11,255 nt of DNA from Pseudomonadota bacterium (GTDB taxonomy: Bacteria; Pseudomonadota; Alphaproteobacteria; Rhizobiales; Kaistiaceae). The stretch's first letter is position 1. Each line of letters starts with the position of its first letter. The notes under the pieces were generated by a model, which did not search any database, had not been told where the DNA came from, and was given only the letters and a program-made list of their open reading frames with translations. Both the position numbers and the translations under genes were made by a program. The stretch is taken from positions 1 through 11,255 of the forward strand of contig JAEWAD010000122.1 of NCBI GenBank assembly GCA_023391905.1, given 5' to 3'. Shown here in pieces: positions 1-5,622 of this stretch.

Positions 1-1461
1 GTGCAGGACGACGGTGCCGTAGGCGGTGCCGCTCATGCGGGCGTCGGAAATCCGCACCATGTCGGTGACGCCCTGCTGCAGCAGCTTGGCCGGAAGCGGC
101 ATGTTGCCGACCTCGGCCATGCCCGGATAGCCCTTCGGGCCGCAGTTCTTCAGCACCATGATCGAGCTGGCGTCGATATCGAGATCGGGATCGTCGATGC
201 GCTGGTAGTAGTGCTCGATGGTCTCGAAGACGACGGCACGGCCACGGTGCTGCATCAGCGCGTCGGTCGCCGCCGACGGCTTGATGACGGCGCCGCCGGG
301 AGCGAGATTCCCGCGCAGCACGGCGATGCCGCCCTGCGGCGTCAGCGGCTCGTCGAAGGAGCGGATGACTTCACCATTGTAGTTGGGCGCATCGGCGATG
401 ATCTCGCCGATGCTCGGGCCGGCGACGCTCGGCGCGTTGCCATGCAGCAGGCCGTGCTCATCGAGGACGCGCATGACGGCGCGCAGGCCGCCGGCATAGT
501 AGAAGTCCTCCATCAGGTAGCTGCCGGACGGCATCAGGTCGACGATGGTCGGCACGTCGCGGCCGAACTTGTCCCAGTCGTCGAGCGACAGGTCGACGCC
601 GAGGCGGCGGGCGACGGCGATCAGGTGGATGACGGCGTTGGTCGAGCCGCCGATGGCGCCGTTGACGCGGATGGCGTTCTCGAACGCCTCGCGGACGAGG
701 ATCTTCGACATTTTCACGTCGTCGCGCACCAGCTGGACGATGCGGCGGCCGGCTTCCTGCGCCAGGATGGCGCGGCGGGAGTCAACAGCGGGTATGGCGG
801 CGTTGTCGGGCATGCCGATGCCGAGCGCCTCGACCATCGAGGCCATCGTCGAGGCGGTGCCCATGGTCATGCAGCTGCCGGCGGAGCGGCTCTGGCCCTG
901 CTCGGCGGCGAGGAAGTCGTCGACCGACATGCGGCCGGCCTTCACGTCCTCGTAGAATTTCCAGACATGCGTGCCGGAGCCGATCGCCTTGCCGCGGAAA
1001 TTGCCGTTCAGCATCGGGCCGCCTGAGACGGCGATCGTCGGCAGGTCGCAGCTCGCCGCGCCCATCAGCAGGGCTGGCGTGGTCTTGTCGCATCCGACGA
1101 GCAGGATGACGCCGTCGATCGGGTTGGAGCGGATCGATTCCTCGACATCCATCGAGGCCAGGTTGCGGAAGAGCATGGCCGTCGGCCGCATGTTGCTCTC
1201 GCCGAGCGACATCACCGGGAATTCGAGCGGGAAGCCGCCTGCCTCGTAGACGCCGCGCTTCACCTGCTCGGCGATGGTGCGCAGATGTGCGTTGCAGGGG
1301 GTCAGCTCCGACCAGGTGTTGCAGATGCCGATCACCGGGCGGCCGTCGAAGACGTCAGCCGGATGCCCTTCGTTCTTCATCCAGCTTCGATGCATGAAGG
1401 CATTCTTGCCCGCTCCCCCGAACCAGGAGGTGGACCGATACTTGCGTGGCTCATCCGCCAT
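1..1461 (-). CDS. IlvD/Edd-family sugar-acid dehydratase, L-arabinonate dehydratase-like (C-terminus cut by window edge)
   Basis: Dehydrates an aldonate (likely L-arabinonate, or a related xylonate, galactonate or fuconate) to a 2-keto-3-deoxy acid in the cytoplasm, using an Fe-S cluster and Mg2+. Translation from the ATG at 1461 gives 487 open codons to the edge; relatives are about 580 residues, so roughly 90 are missing. Seen: the three family cluster cysteines, C56 (in TPCNAH), C124 (in GCDKTT) and C197 (in SAGSCMTMGTAST), plus ARMSGTAYG near the end, whose S477 matches the serine proposed as catalytic base. From memory, the Rhizobium leguminosarum arabinonate dehydratase has the same four residues offset by 3. 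The start is supported by AGAGG (minus strand, 1467-1471), five bases before the ATG. It is divergent from the IclR gene, which suggests control by it. Family assignment is very sure; the exact substrate is not. Confidence 0.93.
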   Translation of the reverse strand, partial: MADEPRKYRSTSWFGGAGKNAFMHRSWMKNEGHPADVFDGRPVIGICNTWSELTPCNAHLRTIAEQVKRGVYEAGGFPLEFPVMSLGESNMRPTAMLFRNLASMDVEESIRSNPIDGVILLVGCDKTTPALLMGAASCDLPTIAVSGGPMLNGNFRGKAIGSGTHVWKFYEDVKAGRMSVDDFLAAEQGQSRSAGSCMTMGTASTMASMVEALGIGMPDNAAIPAVDSRRAILAQEAGRRIVQLVRDDVKMSKILVREAFENAIRVNGAIGGSTNAVIHLIAVARRLGVDLSLDDWDKFGRDVPTIVDLMPSGSYLMEDFYYAGGLRAVMRVLDEHGLLHGNAPSVAGPSIGEIIADAPNYNGEVIRSFDEPLTPQGGIAVLRGNLAPGGAVIKPSAATDALMQHRGRAVVFETIEHYYQRIDDPDLDIDASSIMVLKNCGPKGYPGMAEVGNMPLPAKLLQQGVTDMVRISDARMSGTAYGTVVLH

Positions 1462-1483
1462 GGGTGCCTCTGGATATGTTTCT

Positions 1484-1506
1484 TATTGCAAAACACTATT
1501 CTGTAT
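1484..1506. promoter_or_regulatory. Putative operator upstream of the dehydratase (TATTGCAAAAC plus ACA-N6-TGT)
   Basis: TATTGCAAAAC at 1484-1494 runs directly into AAACACTATTCTGTAT (1491-1506). The 11-mer matches CATTGCAAAAC at 2904-2914 in 10 of 11 positions. The 16-mer matches the palindrome at 2886-2901, upstream of the sugar-binding protein gene, in 12 of 16 positions. It lies about 25-45 bases before the dehydratase ATG and overlaps the possible -10 TAATAC, a position suited to repression. That the neighbouring IclR protein binds here is inference. Confidence 0.4.
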
Positions 1507-1607
1507 TACGTGATGCTGGGCCCTTTCCCTGTCCAAGTCAACAGACCCGTCTGCATGGATGGAACATGCGGGATTGCGCTTGGCCGGACCTGGTTCGGCT
1601 GCTAGAA

Positions 1608-1618
1608 GTTTTGCATTG
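1608..1618 (-). promoter_or_regulatory. Third copy of the CATTGCAAAAC-type motif, upstream of iclR
   Basis: Read on the minus strand this is CAATGCAAAAC, 10 of 11 identical to the copy at 2904-2914. It lies about 75 bases upstream of the iclR start, where an autoregulatory site could be. A short AT-rich word can recur by chance, so support comes mainly from its co-occurrence with the other two copies. Confidence 0.3.
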
Positions 1619-1692
1619 AAGAATGACGTTTCTTGATGCCAAAGAGATTGCCGCGCATCGATGGCGGATATCTCCGGGAGGACTGACCGCCA

Positions 1693-2505
1693 ATGACGGA
1701 TGAGCGCTATAGGGTGCAGAGCCTCGGCCGCGCCCTCGATCTGCTCGACAGGATCGCCGAAAGCGGCCAGGACGGCGCGCGGCTGACCGATCTCGCCCGC
1801 GACATCGGCCTGTCGAAGCCGGCAGCCTACGCGATTCTCGTCACGCTCCGGGCGCGCGGCATCGTCACCGATGTCGGCGAGGGCATGACGCGGCGCTATC
1901 GGCTGGGCCTGTCGCTGCTGCGCCTCGGCGATCTCGCCGTATCGAACACGGGGCTTGCCGACATCGCGCTGCCCATCCTGCGCGATCTGACCCAGGCGAT
2001 CGGCATGACCTCCCGCGTCGCCATGATGGACGACGGTTTCGCGGTGGTGATCGGCCGCGTCGATGCGCCGGGCGCCATTCGCTTCAACGCGGCGCTGGGC
2101 CGCCGCGAGCGGCCGCATTGCTCCGGTGTCGGCAAGGTCCTGCTGGCGGCGATGCCGCGCTCCAACGCGCTGGAACTCGTCGAGCGGGTCGGCCATTCGC
2201 CGCGGACGCCGAAGACGCTGAGCACGATCGAGGCGCTGAATGCCGATCTCGACCAGATCGCCGTCCGTCACTACGCGATCGACGACGAAGAGGATCACGA
2301 GGGCATCATCTGCGTCGCCGCGGCCGTGTTCGGGCGAGACGGCCAGACGGTCGGCGCGATCAGCGTCACCACGCTCAAGCAGCTTCTGCCGCAGGAGGCG
2401 GTCGGCTCGATCGCCGGGCCGCTGGTCCAGCACGCTGACCTGATCTCGCGGGCGCTGGGCGGTCCGACCGCGGCCGAGGCCTGGTTGCTCCGGCCGCAGG
2501 GCTAA
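1693..2505 (+). CDS. IclR-family transcriptional regulator
   Basis: A 270-residue DNA-binding regulator with the normal IclR length and two-domain layout. Residues about 5-70 form the N-terminal winged helix-turn-helix (RLTDLARDIGLSKPAAYAIL is the recognition region). Residues about 80-260 form the effector domain, including the family pattern HCSGVGKVLLAAMP near 140 and the closing segment with CVAAAVFGRDG and VGAISVT. The ATG at 1693 is preceded by GGGAGGA at 1676-1682, ten bases away. It lies between the divergent dehydratase gene and the co-directional transport operon. Because members usually sense a substrate or intermediate of the pathway they flank, it is the best candidate regulator of both. 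The effector, probably a sugar or sugar acid, cannot be read from sequence. Identity is sure; its targets are inferred. Confidence 0.93.
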   Translation: MTDERYRVQSLGRALDLLDRIAESGQDGARLTDLARDIGLSKPAAYAILVTLRARGIVTDVGEGMTRRYRLGLSLLRLGDLAVSNTGLADIALPILRDLTQAIGMTSRVAMMDDGFAVVIGRVDAPGAIRFNAALGRRERPHCSGVGKVLLAAMPRSNALELVERVGHSPRTPKTLSTIEALNADLDQIAVRHYAIDDEEDHEGIICVAAAVFGRDGQTVGAISVTTLKQLLPQEAVGSIAGPLVQHADLISRALGGPTAAEAWLLRPQG

Positions 2506-2528
2506 CGTCGACCTCTCCTGCGCAGTGT

Positions 2529-2552
2529 GGCCGGCGGGTGGAACTGCCGGCC
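2529..2552 (+). terminator. GC hairpin after iclR (no U-tract)
   Basis: GGCCGGC at 2529-2535 and GCCGGCC at 2546-2552 form a perfect 7-bp stem with a 10-base loop, starting 23 bases past the iclR stop. No run of T follows, so it is not a canonical intrinsic terminator. It could protect or end the iclR message, but GCCGGC words are common in such GC-rich DNA. Confidence 0.25.
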
Positions 2553-2601
2553 GTCCGCCCAAGCCGCAGATCTTCCCATGCGCGAAGGTGAGGGCGGTCC
2601 G

Positions 2602-2621
2602 TGGAAGCCGAAATACTTCCA
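2602..2621. repeat. Inverted repeat TGGAAG-N8-CTTCCA
   Basis: Perfect 6-base arms separated by CCGAAATA. The outer bases TGGAA/TTCCA are the same as in the IclR-box-like palindrome at 2871-2886 but with a spacer four bases longer. It may be an auxiliary operator about 267 bp (centre to centre) upstream, or a chance repeat. Confidence 0.25.
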
Positions 2622-2850
2622 GACGCCGCCGCCGGGCTCCGCCTGGAGCGCGCAATCCCCGGCGACGGTGGATCGCTCATGCCTCGCCGTCGCCACTTGC
2701 GATCGAGCTGATCCTGCCTGGTCGCCGGCCCGGCGATCCCGACATCCCGCCAGAATCGTTCCTCGTCTCCGACGCCGGACCTCGTCCTGTCGCGCCCGCG
2801 GCAGGCGCCCGGCGGCATTTATCCTGACCGCTGCGCGGGGAGAGCACGGA

Positions 2851-2890
2851 TTGACATTTGGTTGACGTAGTGGAAATGTAATTCCATACA
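2851..2890 (+). promoter_or_regulatory. Probable promoter of the sugar transport operon
   Basis: A perfect TTGACA at 2851-2856 and TTGACG at 2862-2867 are the best -35 candidates. TTGACG with a 17-base spacer reaches CATACA (2885-2890) as a moderate -10; TTGACA reaches only weak hexamers in the AATGTA region near 2875-2880. Either choice gives a leader of roughly 85-100 bases before the binding-protein start at 2983. The palindromes at 2871-2886 and 2886-2901 overlap the spacer or -10, which fits repression. Confidence 0.45.
2871..2886. promoter_or_regulatory. IclR-box-like operator, TGGAA-N6-TTCCA
   Basis: The 16-base TGGAAATGTAATTCCA has perfect 5-base arms. It closely resembles the E. coli IclR operator consensus as I recall it (TGGAAATNATTTCCA), with a one-base longer centre. 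It sits within the putative transport promoter, about 365 bp downstream of an iclR-family gene. Binding by that protein is inference; IclR-family members have diverse operators. Confidence 0.45.
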
Positions 2891-2920
2891 AAATACTGTA
2901 TCGCATTGCAAAACAAATGC
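2886..2920. promoter_or_regulatory. Two adjacent palindromes, ATACA-N6-TGTAT and GCATT-N8-AATGC
   Basis: ATACAAAATACTGTAT (2886-2901) has perfect 5-base arms and shares one base with the preceding TGGAA palindrome. GCATTGCAAAACAAATGC (2903-2920) follows one base later, also with 5-base arms, and contains the 11-mer CATTGCAAAAC that recurs upstream of the dehydratase and iclR. Together with 2871-2886 this makes three abutting symmetric elements in 50 bp, an unusually dense operator-like cluster between promoter and leader. Confidence 0.4.
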
Positions 2921-2923
2921 GCT

Positions 2924-2957
2924 GCCGGCCAGAAACTGCATGAGCAGGCGCCGGCTC
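2924..2957 (+). promoter_or_regulatory. Leader hairpins just before the binding-protein ribosome site
   Basis: GCCGGC at 2924-2929 can pair with GCCGGC at 2950-2955, enclosing a small CTGC-ATGA-GCAG hairpin (2936-2947). Alternatively 2942-2957 is a 16-base near-palindrome with one mismatched pair, ending 13 bases before the GGGAGGAG ribosome site. The two folds exclude each other. Any effect on translation is speculation. Confidence 0.25.
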
Positions 2958-2982
2958 AGGGAACTCAATGGGAGGAGTGGCT

Positions 2983-3963
2983 ATGATTACGAGACGTACG
3001 CTGTTGACGGCTTCGGCTGGTGGTCTGGTTATGGCCGGCCTGGGCGGGCGCGCCTTCGCTGCCGAGCTCGCCAAGCTCAAGCAGAAGGACAGTTACAAGA
3101 TCGGCTTCGCGCAGACGGAGAGCAACAATCCGTGGCGCCTCGCGCAGACCGCGAGCATGAAAGACGAAGCGGCGAAGCGCGGCTGGCAACTGGTCTACAC
3201 GGACGCCGCCGGCTCCGCCGCCAAGCAGGTCGCCGACGTTCGCTCGATGATCGCGCAGAAGGTCGACGTCATCCTGCTCGCCCCGCGCGAGGAGAAGCCG
3301 CTCATCCCGGCCGTGATGGAAGCCAAGAAGGCCGGCATTCCGCTGTTCCTCATCGACCGCAACGTCGACGCGACGCTGGCGACCGCCGGCAAGGACTATG
3401 TCGCCTTCATCGGCTCCGACTTCGTCAAGGAAGGCCACCAGGCCGCCGAGGCGCTGGTCAAGGCCGTGAACGGCCAGGCCAAGATCATCGAGCTGCAGGG
3501 CAGCACCGGTTCGTCGCCGGCGAACGACCGCATGAAGGGCTTCGCCGACTACATCAAGGACCATCCCGGCATGCAGATCATCGCATCGCAGTCGGGCGAC
3601 TTCGCGCGCGACAAGGGCCGCCAGGTGTTCGAGACGCTGTACCAGGCGCATCCGGACGCCACCGCGCTCTACTCGCACAATGACGAGATGACCATGGGCG
3701 CGATCGCGGCGATGGAAGCGGCCGGCAAGGTTCCCGGCAAGGACCTGATCATTGCTTCGATCGACGGCACCAAGGACGCGACCCAGGCGCTGATCGACGG
3801 CAAGGTCTATGTCGTCGTCGAGTGCAATCCGAAGTTCGGCCCCAAGGCCTTTGACGCCGTCGAGCGCTATGGCCGCGGCGAGGCCATCGATACCTGGCTC
3901 GTCAACGACGACCGCGTCTTCACCAAGGAGAACGCGGCCGAATACATGCCCGAAGCGTACTGA
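2983..3963 (+). CDS. ytfQ: YtfQ-like periplasmic sugar-binding protein of an ABC transporter
   Basis: Captures a sugar in the periplasm and delivers it to the permeases encoded downstream. The 326-residue product is a type I periplasmic binding protein (LacI-like fold) resembling E. coli YtfQ, the galactofuranose binder, along its length. YtfQ-like segments include GFAQTESNNPWR (W51), LLAPREEKPL, LIDRNVDATL, IELQGSTGSSPANDR, SQSGDFARDKGRQV, YSHNDEMTMGAI and IASIDGTKDA. The start is taken at 2983 because GGGAGGAG (2970-2977) stands at ideal spacing; an in-frame ATG at 2968 overlaps that ribosome site and adds only five residues. The N-terminus, with twin arginine (TRRTLL, R4-R5) and a hydrophobic stretch ending RAFA-AEL (likely cut after residue 26), looks like a Tat signal. 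First gene of the operon; a strong hairpin follows its stop. The ligand may be galactofuranose, arabinofuranose or another aldose. Confidence 0.92.
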   Translation: MITRRTLLTASAGGLVMAGLGGRAFAAELAKLKQKDSYKIGFAQTESNNPWRLAQTASMKDEAAKRGWQLVYTDAAGSAAKQVADVRSMIAQKVDVILLAPREEKPLIPAVMEAKKAGIPLFLIDRNVDATLATAGKDYVAFIGSDFVKEGHQAAEALVKAVNGQAKIIELQGSTGSSPANDRMKGFADYIKDHPGMQIIASQSGDFARDKGRQVFETLYQAHPDATALYSHNDEMTMGAIAAMEAAGKVPGKDLIIASIDGTKDATQALIDGKVYVVVECNPKFGPKAFDAVERYGRGEAIDTWLVNDDRVFTKENAAEYMPEAY

Positions 3964-3976
3964 TCGACCGGATCGA

Positions 3977-4003
3977 GGGGGCGCCGCGCCAAGCGGCGTC
4001 CCC
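3977..4003 (+). terminator. Strong intercistronic hairpin after the binding-protein gene
   Basis: An 11-bp GC stem (3977-3987 with 3993-4003, one G-U pair) closes a 5-base GCCAA loop, starting 13 bases after the stop. No U-tract follows, so it should not be an efficient terminator. In ABC operons such structures commonly protect the upstream message and make the binding protein more abundant than the membrane parts; that role is inferred here from position. Confidence 0.6.
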
Positions 4004-4007
4004 GCTA

Positions 4008-4019
4008 TCGCCCGGGCGA
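4008..4019. repeat. 12-base perfect palindrome TCGCCCGGGCGA
   Basis: Lies five bases after the intercistronic hairpin and 37 bases before the ATPase start. In RNA it could extend the stem-loop structure. It contains a six-base CCCGGG core and may also be a GC-rich coincidence. Confidence 0.3.
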
Positions 4020-4056
4020 CAGCCCGGATATCCGCGACAGTCCGCCAGGGTACCCC

Positions 4057-5622
4057 ATGGATACAGGAACACGCCCGATGCCGCTGCTGGCCATGCAGGG
4101 CATCGACAAGAGCTTTGGCGGCATTCCGGCGCTGTCCGGCGCCTCGCTCGAGGTCGCGCCCGCCGAGGTCATGGCCTTGATCGGCCAGAACGGCGCCGGC
4201 AAGTCGACCATGATCAAGATCCTCAACGGCGCCGTCACCAGCGACGGCGGCTCGATCACCTTCGGCGGCTTGCCCTGGTCGGCGACCTCGCCGCAGGCGG
4301 CGCAGCGTGGCGGCATCTCGACGATCTTCCAGGAGATCAACCTGATCGCCTTCCGCTCGGTCACCGAGAACATCTATCTCGGCCGCGAGATCAAGACCCG
4401 CTTGGGCTTCCTCGACTGGCGCGCCATGCATGAGGGCGCGCGCGGCCTTCTGGCCCGCTTCGACGTCTTCGTCGACGTGCGCGAGCCGCTGATGAATTTC
4501 TCGACGGCGATCCGCCAGATGGTGGCCATCGCCCGCGCCGTCTCGTTCGAGGCGCGCCTGGTGATCATGGACGAACCGACCTCGTCGCTCGACGAGAGCG
4601 AGGTGCAGATCCTCTTCCAGACCATTCGCCAGCTGAAGGCGCACGGCGTCGCGGTGGTGTTCGTCAGCCACAAGCTCGACGAGCTCTATGCCGTCTGCGA
4701 CCGGGTGACGGTGATGCGCGACGGCCGCACGGTGGTCGTCGCCGACCTGGCCGACATGAGCAAATTGCAGCTCGTCGCCGCGATGCTGGGCCGCGACCTC
4801 GCCGAGATCCGCAAGGCCGGCTCGACCGCCTTCGGCGAAGGCGGCGACGCGATCGGCGAAGAGCTTTTGGAGACCAGGGGTCTCGCCGTTGGCCGCCGCG
4901 TGCAATCCGCCGATATCGCGGTCCGGCGAGGGGAGATCGTCGGTCTGGCCGGTCTGCTCGGCTCGGGACGTTCCGAAACGGCGCGCGCGGTCTTCGCCGC
5001 CGAGCCGCATACCGCCGGCACGGTTCGCTTCGCCGGCCGTGAGGTCGATTTCGGTTCGCCCCAGGCGGCGATCGCCGCCGGCCTCGGCTTCTGCACGGAA
5101 GACCGCAAGATCGACGGCATCGTGCCGGAAATGTCGGTGCGCGAGAACATGACGCTGGCGCTGCTGCCGGCGCTGGCGCGCTCCGGCATCGTCGACGAGG
5201 CGCGGCAGAACGAAATCGTCAAGCGCTTCATCGCCGAGATCGGCATCAAGTGCTCCAGCCCGGAGCAGAAGATCCGCGAGCTCTCGGGTGGCAACCAGCA
5301 GAAGGTCCTGCTGGCGCGCTGGCTGTGCATGGATCCGAAGCTGCTGATCCTCGACGAGCCGACGCGCGGCATCGATGTCGGCGCCAAGGCCGAGATCCAG
5401 CGCCTGATCCGCGGCTTCGCCGAGCGGGGGCTCGGCGTGCTGATGATCTCCTCGGAGCTCGAGGAAATCGTCGAGGGGGCCGACCGCGTCTTCGTCCTGC
5501 GCGAGGGGCGCACGGTCGAAACGCTCGAAAAGGATCAGATCAGCGAAGCCGCGCTGATGAACGCCATGGCGCATGGCGGCGAAGCCGATGCAACTTCCCC
5601 GAAGGGGGCGTCCGTTGTCTGA
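4057..5622 (+). CDS. ytfR: YtfR-like sugar ABC transporter ATPase with two nucleotide-binding domains
   Basis: Energises sugar import at the inner face of the membrane. The 521 residues hold two ABC domains in tandem, the usual size for monosaccharide (RbsA/MglA/YtfR-type) ATPases. Domain 1 has Walker A GQNGAGKST (K49), a degenerate signature FSTAIRQMVAIARAV and Walker B LVIMDEPTSSLD. Domain 2 has the degenerate Walker A GLLGSGRSETA, the YtfR-like GFCTEDRKIDGIV, a canonical LSGGNQQKVLLARWL and Walker B LLILDEPTRGIDVGA. This split of canonical and degenerate sites is normal for the class. The ATG at 4057 has AGGG six bases upstream; the ATG at 4078 (514 residues, AGGA upstream) is a possible alternative. 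It follows the binding-protein gene by 93 bases and overlaps the next permease. Confidence 0.94.
   Translation: MDTGTRPMPLLAMQGIDKSFGGIPALSGASLEVAPAEVMALIGQNGAGKSTMIKILNGAVTSDGGSITFGGLPWSATSPQAAQRGGISTIFQEINLIAFRSVTENIYLGREIKTRLGFLDWRAMHEGARGLLARFDVFVDVREPLMNFSTAIRQMVAIARAVSFEARLVIMDEPTSSLDESEVQILFQTIRQLKAHGVAVVFVSHKLDELYAVCDRVTVMRDGRTVVVADLADMSKLQLVAAMLGRDLAEIRKAGSTAFGEGGDAIGEELLETRGLAVGRRVQSADIAVRRGEIVGLAGLLGSGRSETARAVFAAEPHTAGTVRFAGREVDFGSPQAAIAAGLGFCTEDRKIDGIVPEMSVRENMTLALLPALARSGIVDEARQNEIVKRFIAEIGIKCSSPEQKIRELSGGNQQKVLLARWLCMDPKLLILDEPTRGIDVGAKAEIQRLIRGFAERGLGVLMISSELEEIVEGADRVFVLREGRTVETLEKDQISEAALMNAMAHGGEADATSPKGASVV

Larger units (their letters stand above)
1462..1692. promoter_or_regulatory. 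Divergent control region between the dehydratase and iclR
   Basis: A 231-bp non-coding gap between two divergent starts must hold both promoters. On the minus strand a TAATAC hexamer (1504-1509) could be a -10 for the dehydratase, but no good -35 sits at normal spacing; a TTGACT lies too far upstream. No convincing sigma-70 promoter for iclR is visible. The gap holds two copies of the TGCAAAAC motif (listed separately) and a short inverted repeat, GCATG-N7-CATGC, at 1553-1569. Confidence 0.5.
2506..2982. other. Gene-free 477-bp gap before the transport operon
   Basis: No reading frame on either strand here gives a recognisable protein. The open frames present are arginine/proline-rich, lack good ribosome sites and look like GC-driven noise. 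The left two thirds (2506-2840) is very GC-rich and holds a 7-bp GC hairpin (2529-2552) and an inverted repeat (2602-2621). The right third becomes more AT-rich and contains the probable promoter, three palindromic elements and the leader of the binding-protein gene. The left part could be a decayed gene or a long upstream regulatory region; I recognise no remnant. Confidence 0.6.

Noticed and set aside
1..1026. An open frame on the plus strand at the left edge
   Set aside because: It is the antisense of the dehydratase, which carries all the expected cysteines and the active-site serine. The plus frame is A/D/G/R/H-rich noise.
1661..1696. An 11-codon upstream frame overlapping the iclR start as ATGA
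   Set aside because: It has no ribosome site of its own and encloses the iclR ribosome site, so it is more likely accidental than a leader peptide.
1483..2655. A 390-codon minus-strand frame across iclR
   Set aside because: Antisense to a well-supported IclR protein; no recognisable domain.
2502..3080. Overlapping small frames on both strands in the gap before the transport operon
   Set aside because: None has a credible ribosome site, domain or hydrophobic pattern, and they run through the probable promoter.
4486..4545. Apparent loss of the ABC signature in the first ATPase domain (STAIRQ)
   Set aside because: Monosaccharide ATPases of the RbsA/YtfR class normally have a degenerate site in one half; E. 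coli YtfR is similar here. Not a defect.
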